From positions 1-46,001 of the forward strand of contig CALBPU010000120.1 in NCBI GenBank assembly GCA_937899395.1: 46,001 nucleotides of DNA, given 5' to 3'. Below are positions 30,851 through 39,280 of the stretch, piece after piece; the stretch's first letter is position 1; each line of letters opens with the position of its first letter. A model generated the notes under the pieces. It saw only the letters and a program-made list of their open reading frames with translations, had not been told where the DNA came from and did no database searches. A program made the translations under genes and the position numbers. The stretch is from an uncultured Fretibacterium sp. (GTDB taxonomy: Bacteria > Synergistota > Synergistia > Synergistales > Aminobacteriaceae).

Positions 30851-32730
30851 GCGTTCTTAAACAACAGTGTCATTAATTTCAAAACTTCAGTCCCTCTGTC
30901 CGATGAAGATTTTGACATTTCGGAAGCAGGGATTTCCTCATCTTCCCTCAACTTCATGAACTCACATAAAATCGAATTGATTTCAGGATTGTTTCCAAAT
31001 TCCGGCATGAAGCTCAAAACATCAAGCACTAAATATTTCACGCTCTTTCTTTCATCTTCCGAAAGCCATGAACATAAAAATTCTCCGTAGTAATCAGGCC
31101 CGTATTGTGTCGGAAGGTTTAATGGCTTTTGAGCTTCAAGCCTTATATTGTCATCTTCAGTAAGTTTGAAATAATCGTTCATTCTTTGCCTCAAAGGTTC
31201 AAACACTCTGTCCTCATCAGCAGCTATTGAGGCACAAATAAATTCAAGAATAAATGATGCTACCCTGTAACTTTGTGAAAGCTGAGTACCGAGCTTTAAC
31301 TCAGTCAGCAAAATTTTATCATCCCAATTATATTCACGTCCCGAAATCCCTAAGTCAGGTAAAATTTGCCAGCCTTCAACTTGTGCAGTCTCAACGATTG
31401 CTTTACGTTCTTTACCTGTGAGCTTTGAAGTTTGCGATGTGTCGAATTTCATGAGCTTCCCAATATCATTGAGTGTAGCCAGTAAAGGAAGGTCGCTTCC
31501 TTCAGGTCTTAATTGTTCAATGAAGCCTGCAAAATCAGGTCGTTCCGCAATATTTGAAAGATCCGGAACAGGTTCGGAAGGTTTATTGGCAGTCAAAAAT
31601 ACTTCCCACGTGTCTACAAGATTCTTAAAAATTCCTAAGTCCTCAAAAAAGTTCGGTATCTCTACTGTGTCAGCATCTTTTTTCCCGAGTGATATTGAAG
31701 GATTGGAAGGGGTGTAAGAAATTTTGAGGGTGTTTTGAGGCTTCATTAAAATTAATCCGCCCTTGCATAAATCTTTGTAAATCGGCGTGAACTTTTGCAG
31801 AGCTTCATCAGAATGTGAGATAACAGCTTCGCCTTCACGATGTAATTTCTTGCATGTCCTCATAATCGTAAAGGCTACTGCTGAAGGAAGAGGCAGCATT
31901 GAATTTGCGTATGAGTTCAACAATATGTCCAGCAAACCTTCAGGAACAAAATTTAATCGTTTGCAAAGGCTTAATAAATCTTCATCAGGCAGCCAAATTT
32001 TTATTGCTAACCATGTGATGAAATTAATCAAATTATCGCTCAAAATTTCCCATCGTAATAAAGGCAACAATCTGAACGCTTCACTGATACAAATTCCCAG
32101 ATCCAATTTGTCAACAATAGTCCTTCGTTCTATTCCGTAAAGCCATATCGTAGGATAACAAATATGTAAAGGAGGCTGTATTCTTGCGCCCGCAAGCCAC
32201 GTTAAATAAATTCCTCTTTGTAACGGTGTCATAGCTGCGTAAGATTCAGCACCGTCAGCAGGTAATGTGTCGCCCTGTTTCGGAAATTCAACGGGCAATG
32301 TTATATCAATACATGAAGGTTCAGGAGTTGCGCATTCTCCGTTTGACCAATAAGCTACGGGATTAGGGACTGTGATATTGTCGAGCTGAATATTTCCGGA
32401 ACGTCCGCACCACCTTAACAAATTTGCTTGAGCTTTAGGTTTGCTTTTTGCTTCAGGTGAAAGGCCGTAAGGTGATTCCTCGCCTGCCGGAGCATGTGCA
32501 GAATATGTTGCTCCTGATGCTATATCAGGATCCGTTACTGGTTTAGCTGATAATATAAAATTTCCCTCAACAACTTCTTCATCGGGTAAATCTAACGACG
32601 AAGGATCTGTTACTGATGTTTCATCTGATGATGATGAATTTTCTGTTTCAGTTTGAGTGTGTTTAGATTGTTGACGGAAGAACGCTCCTACGGCTACTAC
32701 AACAAATAAACCTATTACAAGATAAATCAT
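30847..32730 (-). CDS. Membrane-anchored TerB_N/TerB-C-like protein
   Basis: 627 residues. One N-terminal membrane segment (1-18) precedes a serine- and acid-rich linker (about 25-110). Residues about 125-330 match the TerB_N pattern: CIDITLPV, then MTPLQRGIYLTWLAGAR, then YPTIWLYGIERR. The C-terminal part (about 450-560) resembles TerB/TerB-C, with a helical DED segment (ASIAADEDRVFEPLRQRM). Proteins of this type occur with tellurite-resistance-like and surface stress modules, but their biochemistry is not established. Here it stands alone with a DUF2156 gene and no ter genes. Family assignment is from memory of motifs. Confidence 0.7.
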   Translation of the reverse strand: MIYLVIGLFVVVAVGAFFRQQSKHTQTETENSSSSDETSVTDPSSLDLPDEEVVEGNFILSAKPVTDPDIASGATYSAHAPAGEESPYGLSPEAKSKPKAQANLLRWCGRSGNIQLDNITVPNPVAYWSNGECATPEPSCIDITLPVEFPKQGDTLPADGAESYAAMTPLQRGIYLTWLAGARIQPPLHICYPTIWLYGIERRTIVDKLDLGICISEAFRLLPLLRWEILSDNLINFITWLAIKIWLPDEDLLSLCKRLNFVPEGLLDILLNSYANSMLPLPSAVAFTIMRTCKKLHREGEAVISHSDEALQKFTPIYKDLCKGGLILMKPQNTLKISYTPSNPSISLGKKDADTVEIPNFFEDLGIFKNLVDTWEVFLTANKPSEPVPDLSNIAERPDFAGFIEQLRPEGSDLPLLATLNDIGKLMKFDTSQTSKLTGKERKAIVETAQVEGWQILPDLGISGREYNWDDKILLTELKLGTQLSQSYRVASFILEFICASIAADEDRVFEPLRQRMNDYFKLTEDDNIRLEAQKPLNLPTQYGPDYYGEFLCSWLSEDERKSVKYLVLDVLSFMPEFGNNPEINSILCEFMKLREDEEIPASEMSKSSSDRGTEVLKLMTLLFKNA

Positions 32731-32745
32731 AAAAATTTCTCCTTG

Positions 32746-33627
32746 CTACAAAATTTCCGTTTGATATTTCTTCAACATCATTATCGGATTGTAAGACAGC
32801 TTTGCTTCACGCAGTCCGGGCTCGCCCATATCCTCCTCACGATTCACTAATTCAAAATTCGAGGCTTGATTTTTCAGGAATAAATAATTTATAGCCTGAT
32901 AACTTCCTGTGTATTCTCCGAAGGCTTTTTCAAAATGAATGTCGATGTTTTTTTCGTCGAGTTTTTGAGCGATCGTGTAAGCTATAATTTTTTCGTCAAC
33001 CTTCAAAATTCCTCCCGAAAAATTAAAATCGTCCCATTTTTTCAAAGCATTTTGAATCACTGTGTCCTCATCTAAAAGTGAAGCTGCTTCATCTTGATTC
33101 ATTGTTTCATCTCGACGAAGCCTCCAACGTTCTTGAAAGTCAATTACTTCATCAAAATATTTTTTCTCCATAGGGTAATAATCCCATTCGTAACCGTCAA
33201 GAAATGCTCTGACCCTGTTTCTTTTGTGAGCAAAATTTTTTCCTTTTAACGATATTAAATCCTTCACCGAGTAAACATATTCGTGCTGGTCTCTGTCATC
33301 TGTAAATCTTAAATCGGAACGTCCGTCTAAAATTTTTTTTACAGCTTCAGGGACATCGTAAATTAAATCGCCCGTCTTAAAATTCGATAAAACTTTGTCC
33401 CAATCTTTAACATTTTCCCAATCTCCGACAGGCCCGAATATTCCGGGTAAAGGCTCGCCCGATTTCAACCAGCATAAATTCTCATCGAACGAAATTTCAA
33501 TAGGATAGGCGTGCTGCCATGCCCATAAAGCAAAAAATGAATATTCGGCGTAATGTATCGGTGATTTTTGATAATAATCGGTATAAATGTCTTTATCTTC
33601 CCATGTTAATTTTCTGAACTCAAACAT
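32746..33627 (-). CDS. DUF2156 family protein (GNAT-like, aminoacyl-transferase related)
   Basis: 293 residues of the DUF2156 type, a double GNAT-like fold related to the catalytic domain of phosphatidylglycerol lysyltransferases. Typical features are the N-terminal LTWEDKDIYTDYYQKSP, the central FAHKRNRVRAFL segment, and the C-terminal NREEDMGEPGLREAKLSYNP. Substrate unknown; there is no membrane domain, so it may modify a soluble or peptidoglycan-linked target. It follows a terminator and precedes the TerB_N-like gene by 15 bases, forming a two-gene unit. Confidence 0.85.
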   Translation of the reverse strand: MFEFRKLTWEDKDIYTDYYQKSPIHYAEYSFFALWAWQHAYPIEISFDENLCWLKSGEPLPGIFGPVGDWENVKDWDKVLSNFKTGDLIYDVPEAVKKILDGRSDLRFTDDRDQHEYVYSVKDLISLKGKNFAHKRNRVRAFLDGYEWDYYPMEKKYFDEVIDFQERWRLRRDETMNQDEAASLLDEDTVIQNALKKWDDFNFSGGILKVDEKIIAYTIAQKLDEKNIDIHFEKAFGEYTGSYQAINYLFLKNQASNFELVNREEDMGEPGLREAKLSYNPIMMLKKYQTEIL

Positions 33628-33652
33628 TAAAATTCTTCTCCTTACTTTATAA

Positions 33653-33686
33653 CAAAAAAACCGGGCTTGAAAATTTTCTACCCGGT
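33653..33686 (-). terminator. Terminator of the ompH and binding-protein operon
   Basis: On the minus strand ACCGGG (33681-33686) pairs with CCCGGT (33660-33665) across a 15-base loop, followed by TTTTTTT (33653-33660). It lies 29 bases after the binding-protein gene. Confidence 0.82.
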
Positions 33687-33714
33687 GATTATTTATCGCA
33701 ATTCGTTTTTCAGT

Positions 33715-34932
33715 TTAATAAGCGGGAACATATACAAGTCCCCGTGTCTTTACTTCGTCAACAAATTCAAATTCGTGATTTCGTACTTCAACTATAAATA
33801 CATCTCGTTCTGAAGGTCTGTGAAGTTCGGGCGTAATTGTTAATTTCTGATTGCCGAAAGGAATTTCATGAACTCTCTCTAAATTTCTCAGCAATAAATC
33901 TCTAGGCATTATGTCAACAGGCTGCGGCATTAATTCAACTGCTCTCTTTAACCATTCATAAAGAGTAACAGCCCGCCCTGACGCTACCGTGTCATCAATC
34001 GGCATTGCCCTAGTTCGCCATAATAAACGCTTCGTCTCTATAAAGCCTCCGACATTTTTGAGCATTATATTTTGATCCGCAAAAATCATTCCCCGACATG
34101 ATAAATATGTTTTATCAGGTTCAGCACAGTTCCATAATCTCCACAAAGTTCTAAGACGCATAAAATTTCGCCATATTTCCCTTGCTCCCATGCTTCCCAT
34201 AAACGAAATCACTACTCCGGCTTTATCCCCTTCAAAACTTTCAATTTCTTCAGACATCATCTCGTAAGAATCTCTCACTGAAGCGTCAGCCCAATAAGGC
34301 ATCGGCATAAATCCTTCATTATCGAGAAAGTTGTAACAGATTTTCGCTTCACGTTCCTGATTAACAGTGAAACGGCTTGCAGCTAAAGCAATTCTTTTTT
34401 CGGACGGGTAAATTTTTTTAGCATATAAAGCAAATGCCGCAGCTCTGTAATCCCTGTACATATCCAGAGCAAAAATATTTCTGATTGGGCGGCCTCCACG
34501 GTCAATTAAAACATTCTCTCCTCCTGCTAAAATCAACGGGATATTTCTGCCTGACATTCTCGAAACTAATACTCTGTCAACTTCAGGTGAAAATGAGAAA
34601 CTGAATACAGCTATAGTTTCTGAATCGATACTTAAATTTATATCTTGAACAGAGATTTCGCCGCTTACAGGTGCAGGAGCAGACACAAATTTTACGTCAT
34701 GGCCTCCGATACCGTTGCTGCTCTCTGAAATTTCACGTTCACACCAAGAAAGAGCCGTTCTAATTGATTTCCCCGGCTCTTTCTCCCAACCACCTTGAGG
34801 CGGTATAACTAAAATATTCCAGACCCAATCATGATCTTGTTTTTGTGTTTGCGCATAACTAAAATCCGCGCAAATTAAATACACGCAAAATATTAAAAAT
34901 AGACAAACAACGGTTTTTAATTTTTGCGACAT
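33715..34932 (-). CDS. ABC-type amino-acid (LivK-like) periplasmic binding protein
   Basis: 405 residues. The signal peptide covers about 1-27 (ending SYAQ), then two alpha/beta lobes of the type-I periplasmic-binding (Peripla_BP_6) kind: GGHDVKFVSAPAPVSGE, FSFSFSPEVDRVLVSRMSG, RNIPLILAGGENV, and RIALAASRFTVNQEREAK. The ligand is unknown, and no permease or ATPase genes are adjacent, so it may serve a transporter elsewhere or act as a sensor. It lies 15 bases after ompH and before a terminator, in a two-gene operon. Confidence 0.8.
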   Translation of the reverse strand: MSQKLKTVVCLFLIFCVYLICADFSYAQTQKQDHDWVWNILVIPPQGGWEKEPGKSIRTALSWCEREISESSNGIGGHDVKFVSAPAPVSGEISVQDINLSIDSETIAVFSFSFSPEVDRVLVSRMSGRNIPLILAGGENVLIDRGGRPIRNIFALDMYRDYRAAAFALYAKKIYPSEKRIALAASRFTVNQEREAKICYNFLDNEGFMPMPYWADASVRDSYEMMSEEIESFEGDKAGVVISFMGSMGAREIWRNFMRLRTLWRLWNCAEPDKTYLSCRGMIFADQNIMLKNVGGFIETKRLLWRTRAMPIDDTVASGRAVTLYEWLKRAVELMPQPVDIMPRDLLLRNLERVHEIPFGNQKLTITPELHRPSERDVFIVEVRNHEFEFVDEVKTRGLVYVPAY

Positions 34933-34947
34933 TTCCGATTTAACCCG

Positions 34948-35415
34948 CTATTTTTTTCTCGATAACTGCTGTATAACGTCCTGTGTAATATCAACTCCGC
35001 CGATTAAGACAACGAATTTATCAAGAACAAGCGTTAATTTTTTCTTAACCGCAACTTCACGAACAGCCTGTTCACAATCTCTGTATATCGGAGCCATTAA
35101 TCTTTGTTCTTCCTGAGCTAACTCCATTCTTTTTGCCTGAACTGCCTGAGCTTTTTTCGCTGTATCAGTTTCTTTGTCGGCTGCTGCTTTAGCTTCGTTT
35201 TCTTTTTGACGGGCGATATTAGCGAGTTGGTTTCTGACATTTGTTAAATTCGGGTGATTGTTCAAAATTTCTCCTCTGTCAACTATTCCAACTGTTTCTG
35301 CTGAAGCTGCTTGAGCCGGTGCGGCTGCTTGTTTCTTCGCAGCTGCTGATGCCGAAAAAGCAAAGCTCATTACAAAAAGCGATACTGTGATTGCAAACAA
35401 AATTGTTTTTTTCAT
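34948..35415 (-). CDS. OmpH/Skp-family periplasmic chaperone
   Basis: 155 residues: signal peptide (about 1-24, ending SASA), an alanine-rich linker, then VGIVDRGEILNNHPNL and a long charged coiled coil (about 60-110), ending in VDITQDVIQQL. This is the Skp/OmpH pattern: a strand, two tentacle helices and a closing strand. Skp carries unfolded outer-membrane proteins, so its presence argues for an outer membrane. GGAGG precedes the ATG, and a promoter lies about 55 bases upstream. Confidence 0.85.
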   Translation of the reverse strand: MKKTILFAITVSLFVMSFAFSASAAAKKQAAAPAQAASAETVGIVDRGEILNNHPNLTNVRNQLANIARQKENEAKAAADKETDTAKKAQAVQAKRMELAQEEQRLMAPIYRDCEQAVREVAVKKKLTLVLDKFVVLIGGVDITQDVIQQLSRKK

Positions 35416-35468
35416 TATAAAAAGATTCCTCCTAAGTTAAAAATGCCTTATGACATTTTTTGCGTTGC

Positions 35469-35497
35469 ATTCTAACACTCAAATTTTATTTCGACAA
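35469..35497 (-). promoter_or_regulatory. Promoter of the ompH operon
   Basis: On the minus strand TTGTCG (35492-35497) and TAGAAT (35469-35474) are 17 bases apart, with a predicted start near 35462. Confidence 0.65.
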
Positions 35498-35506
35498 ACG
35501 TTAAGA

Positions 35507-35977
35507 TTACGCATTATTTCTTGAAATTATATTCCGCTTCTCCAAAATTTTCATTAAAGGAAGTCCAACTATGTAACATGCGCCAGCTTCTCCAAGTCCT
35601 ACATAAATACTCGTAGCAATTAACGGGACATCAAGTAAATAATGTAATTCAACTCCGATTATAATCATGTTTGAAATCACAGGCCATAAAGCAGCAATGA
35701 AAATATTTTTGGAACGCCTCGTTAAAAATGCCGCTATTAATGTTGCAAGAGATCCGAAAAACATATCGACAATTCCAAAGCCTCCGAAAAAATTCGCTAT
35801 GATACAACCGAAAAATAATCCCGGAATTGCTTCAGGAAAATAAAACGGTAATAACGTCATTGCTTCTGAAACTCGAAACTGTATCGGACCGTACGAAATT
35901 GGAGCAAGAGCTATCGTTAATGCAGCGTATAAGGCCGCAACTAACGCTCCTCTGGCAAGTTTTTTTGTGTTGTTAAT
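35507..35977 (-). CDS. queT: QueT-family queuosine-precursor transporter (ATT start)
   Basis: QueT proteins are small membrane components thought to import queuosine precursors with an ECF module. From ATT 35975-35977 the product has 156 residues with about five membrane segments. The conserved N-terminal string LARGALVAALYAALTIALAP, then GPIQFRVSEAMTLLPF, is encoded in frame upstream of the first ATG (35860), so starting at that ATG would remove a conserved membrane helix. The frame is bounded by a stop 5 codons above; no ATG, GTG or TTG lies between, and AGGAG sits 9 bases before the ATT. It starts 2 bases after the priA stop. No preQ1 riboswitch is visible. Confidence 0.8.
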   Translation of the reverse strand: MNNTKKLARGALVAALYAALTIALAPISYGPIQFRVSEAMTLLPFYFPEAIPGLFFGCIIANFFGGFGIVDMFFGSLATLIAAFLTRRSKNIFIAALWPVISNMIIIGVELHYLLDVPLIATSIYVGLGEAGACYIVGLPLMKILEKRNIISRNNA

Positions 35978-35979
35978 TT

Positions 35980-37755
35980 CTAATCGCTCCTAACTCTTAT
36001 CTTAAATAAATTTCTCTTGAAAAAATTTTTATACAAAATTTTCGCTATAACTTCAAGTGAATTTATATTTATGGTCAAAGGCATATTGATTTCTCCCGAA
36101 TCCATAACAAAAACTCCTGAAGCTGTGAAAACTTCAATAATTTTTTCACGAGTAATTTTATCATTACATTCAATTTCAATAATAAATCCGTAAGGAGGCA
36201 ATAAAAATTCGCGGCGTTCTTTTAATTCATCGGGGATAAATCTGCTCCAGCCTCTTAACAAAAATTCTCCGAGTTTCATTCCAGAATGTCTTGACTGTAT
36301 TAAAACTTTTCGCTCACTATTAAATTCTCTTCCTTTCCAGTAACTTTCCATAAGCATATTAAAAACTTTGAAACGAGTTTCATATTCTAAGCTGTTTAAT
36401 TCAAAATCCAAATCCAGCCATGCTATTAACGACGGATTAATCTTTTTGTCGCTTAAAAGTTCAAGTGCCCTTTGTGTTGAAATAATCAAACCTTTAATTT
36501 TTATTAAGTCAGATTTCAATGATTTTTTATTGTAAATATGAATGTTAAACCCCTTGTAAAAACGTTTAGCAATTTTTTCGAGAGCTTCAATTCCGGGTCT
36601 TTTGCCTGAAAAAAATTTATAGCCGCAATAAGGGCATTTCTCAGGAAGTTGTTTTAATGAGCCGCAGACTTTGCAGAATAAAATATTTCCGTTGCCTTCG
36701 CCTCTCATAACATTTCCGCATTTTTCACAGTGTATAGATTGTCCGCAGTTGTCGCAAAAAATTTCAGCGGATTCTCCGAGCCTGTCCAATATCCATATGA
36801 CATTATTTCCCTGAATTAATTCCCGTTTCGTCCTCTTTAACAACGAAAATGTCAAAGGAATTGAACCTTTTATGCCTCTTTCCTCAGTTTTAACGGAGCT
36901 GTAAATATCCGCAAAAATAATATTTTTTCGTTCGGGAAAATTTTTCTCGATTGGTTTTGAGCGCAAAAATGTTTTCAATGAAGGCATTCTTCCCGCTAAA
37001 ATCAATTCGGCTCCCAAGAATACGGCTCTGTGTCCTGCTAAACTTCGAGCGGAAATTTCTGGAGTGCGATGAAAGATATACGACGGATTAGCTTCGTCCT
37101 CAATAATTATTTTCTGAGGTTTTAACGGTGCAAAAACTGCGCTTTGACTTCCGATTACGATACGAAATTTTTTTGCGTTAATTAAGTTCCATGAGACCCA
37201 TAATTTTTTACCGCCTGTTGAAGGTAATAATAAAGCTTCAGTTTTAAGGTTATCAGGCAAGCTGTTGAAAAAATCTTTTGCGTCATCTTTTCTCGGAAAT
37301 AAAATTAAAGTTCGTTCGTTTTTGTTAAGTTCCTCAATATAAAAATTAACCCGCTCTGAATCAAACGGGTTAAAATAATTTTTCTCCTTAAATTTTCGTT
37401 CGGGTTCATTAAGTTTCGGAGGAGGTTCGATTTTTTCACCTGTTATTACGGGTTGAGGCAAGAATGCTTTTAAGGCCGTTCCGATGTTGCATAAACTCAC
37501 CTTACTTGCCCATAAAGCTAAATCGAAAATATCGAAATCCGAGATCGAATTAAAATCATCGTTAATAATTCCTTCGATTGGTTTAATTTTAATTTCGGAC
37601 GGCAAAATTTTTTCCGACTTCCCTATAACAAAACCTGTCCTTAAATTTTTTCCGACTGAAACAATAACCCTTGCGCCGCATTTTAATTCCTCAGAGCTTT
37701 CATATGTCAATAAATCAACAGCCAGTTCAGGCACAGCTACCTCAAACAATGACAT
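35980..37755 (-). CDS. priA: PriA-like primosomal protein without helicase motifs
   Basis: PriA restarts replication at stalled forks. This copy has 591 residues against about 730 normally. The N-terminal DNA-binding domain is present (VAVPELAVDLLTYE..., about 6-105). Two CxxC-type zinc clusters with eight cysteines lie at about 333-390 (CDNCGQSIHCEKC, CKVC, CPYC), and the C-terminal domain follows. Where the Walker A loop GxTGSGKTEVY belongs (about 130-145) there is only NPFDSERVNFYIEELNK, and the DEEH box is EDEANPSY, so ATP hydrolysis is unlikely. Its place with coaBC and rpoZ supports orthology. Its first 14 bases overlap the end of coaBC. Confidence 0.85.
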   Translation of the reverse strand: MSLFEVAVPELAVDLLTYESSEELKCGARVIVSVGKNLRTGFVIGKSEKILPSEIKIKPIEGIINDDFNSISDFDIFDLALWASKVSLCNIGTALKAFLPQPVITGEKIEPPPKLNEPERKFKEKNYFNPFDSERVNFYIEELNKNERTLILFPRKDDAKDFFNSLPDNLKTEALLLPSTGGKKLWVSWNLINAKKFRIVIGSQSAVFAPLKPQKIIIEDEANPSYIFHRTPEISARSLAGHRAVFLGAELILAGRMPSLKTFLRSKPIEKNFPERKNIIFADIYSSVKTEERGIKGSIPLTFSLLKRTKRELIQGNNVIWILDRLGESAEIFCDNCGQSIHCEKCGNVMRGEGNGNILFCKVCGSLKQLPEKCPYCGYKFFSGKRPGIEALEKIAKRFYKGFNIHIYNKKSLKSDLIKIKGLIISTQRALELLSDKKINPSLIAWLDLDFELNSLEYETRFKVFNMLMESYWKGREFNSERKVLIQSRHSGMKLGEFLLRGWSRFIPDELKERREFLLPPYGFIIEIECNDKITREKIIEVFTASGVFVMDSGEINMPLTININSLEVIAKILYKNFFKRNLFKIRVRSD

Positions 37756-38965
37756 TATCCCAAACCTCGAAGGCTATATCTTCCTTTAATCCTGAGAAAA
37801 TTTTTTCGGGCTTATTTATGTCTCTGCTGATTAATCTTAAAGTGTTGAAGTCAGATTCAAAACCTGAATTTTCAGCGAGAATGTCATTAGCTAAAATGTA
37901 ATCGAGATTTTTTCGTGAAAGTTTTTCGCGGGCATTCTCTGAAATATTTTCGCTCTCAGCAGCAAAGCCGATTAAAATTTGTCCCTCACGTTTTAATTTT
38001 CCTGCTTCCTGAGCTATATCGGGATTTTGAATTAATTCGATAGTGAGTTCGTTTTTGTTTTCACGTTTGAGTTTGTTGGAGCTGAAATTTTTCGCCCTGT
38101 AATCACCTACCGCAGCAGCTTTAACGATATAATCAGCCCAATTCAAATTTTCTTTCACAGCTTCAAGCATATCGAGAGCCGATTTAATTTTCACGACTTC
38201 AAAATCATAAGTATCAATGTTCAAGGCTTGTGAAACGATTTTAACGTTTGCTCCTCTGTACCATGCAGAACGAGCCATAGCTGCGCCCATTTTCCCCGAA
38301 CTGGGATTTGAAATGTAACGTACAGGATCTAAATATTCGAGAGTTGCTCCTGCTGTAACCAAGACATTTTTTCCTGTTAAGTCTTTAACGGGACATAAGG
38401 CTCTGAAAATTTCCTGCAAAATTTCATGAGGTTCAGGCATTCGACCTTTTCCCGAAGTTCCGCACGCTAAAAAACCTCTTGAAGGTTCAACAACTTTAAC
38501 TCCGTATTCCGATAATTTTCTCAAATTATTTTGAGTAAATTTATTTTCGTACATGTTTTCATTCATTGCTGGAAAAATGACTAAAGGACATTTAGCAGCC
38601 AATGCCGCAGAAGTTAAAAGGTTGTCGCAAATTCCGCCCGAAATTTTAGCGAGGGTATTAGCCGTGCAAGGAGCAATAACGAAAACGTCAGCCCAATTTG
38701 TTAAAGATATGTGAGGGATATTGAAATCAAAATCGTCATCAGTAAAAACTTTGTGTCCTGAAAGAGTTTCTAAAGCCATAGGAGCAACAAAGTTTTTTGC
38801 GGATTCGGTGAGAATGATTTGAACATCGCATGAAAAAAAATTTGATTTTTTGATGAGCCTGACGAGTTCAGGAATTTTATAAGCAGCAATTCCGCCTGAT
38901 ATTCCCAACAGAATTTTCCGTTCTGATTTCCATGTAATCATTGAATTAATTTTTTTCATCAACAC
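37742..38965 (-). CDS. coaBC: CoaBC, phosphopantothenoylcysteine synthetase/decarboxylase
   Basis: Bifunctional enzyme of coenzyme A synthesis. 407 residues: an N-terminal flavin-dependent decarboxylase (CoaC; ILLGISGGIAAYKIPELVR, catalytic His in LTNWADVFVIAPCTANTL region, PAMNENMYEN) and a C-terminal synthetase (CoaB; NVLVTAGATLEYLDPVRYISNPSSGKMG, KAAAVGDYR, and the GFAAESEN segment). GTG 38965 is preferred because GAGGA lies 11 bases upstream; ATG at 38959 or 38941 are options. It overlaps rpoZ by 20 bases. Confidence 0.95.
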   Translation of the reverse strand: MLMKKINSMITWKSERKILLGISGGIAAYKIPELVRLIKKSNFFSCDVQIILTESAKNFVAPMALETLSGHKVFTDDDFDFNIPHISLTNWADVFVIAPCTANTLAKISGGICDNLLTSAALAAKCPLVIFPAMNENMYENKFTQNNLRKLSEYGVKVVEPSRGFLACGTSGKGRMPEPHEILQEIFRALCPVKDLTGKNVLVTAGATLEYLDPVRYISNPSSGKMGAAMARSAWYRGANVKIVSQALNIDTYDFEVVKIKSALDMLEAVKENLNWADYIVKAAAVGDYRAKNFSSNKLKRENKNELTIELIQNPDIAQEAGKLKREGQILIGFAAESENISENAREKLSRKNLDYILANDILAENSGFESDFNTLRLISRDINKPEKIFSGLKEDIAFEVWDNVIV

Positions 38966-39200
38966 TTACAGGTAAGTCCTCAATTTTCATTGTATTAATG
39001 GGGCTTTTACCCTGTTCAATTTCCGAAAGGACGTTAGAGATGAAACGTTCATCAATAGGATTTTCTTTATCTTTTTCGTTAAAATCGCTGAGAGCGGCTT
39101 CACTTTCACGTCTTGCTTCTGCGGCGATTTGGGCGGTGATTTCATATTTGTTGTCAGTTCCGCATTTATCCGCAAGCCATTCAATATCATAAAATTTCAT
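38946..39200 (-). CDS. rpoZ: RNA polymerase omega subunit
   Basis: 84 residues. The fold-conserved part KYEITAQIAAEARRES (about 18-33) and the ERFISNVLSEIEQGK helix (about 52-66) match omega, which helps assemble the beta-prime subunit. The sequence is divergent and would be hard to name alone; the position directly before coaBC and priA is the classic rpoZ location. Confidence 0.75.
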   Translation of the reverse strand: MKFYDIEWLADKCGTDNKYEITAQIAAEARRESEAALSDFNEKDKENPIDERFISNVLSEIEQGKSPINTMKIEDLPVSVDEKN

Positions 39201-39280
39201 GTTAAAAAATTTCCTCCATCATTCATAAAAAGTCAGGGAATATTTTATCGCAAATAACTTTTAAAAGCTGCGGCAAATTT

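Noticed and set aside
35507..35860. queT starting at the ATG at 35860.
   Set aside because: It would remove a conserved in-frame membrane helix and the FRVSEA motif encoded just upstream.
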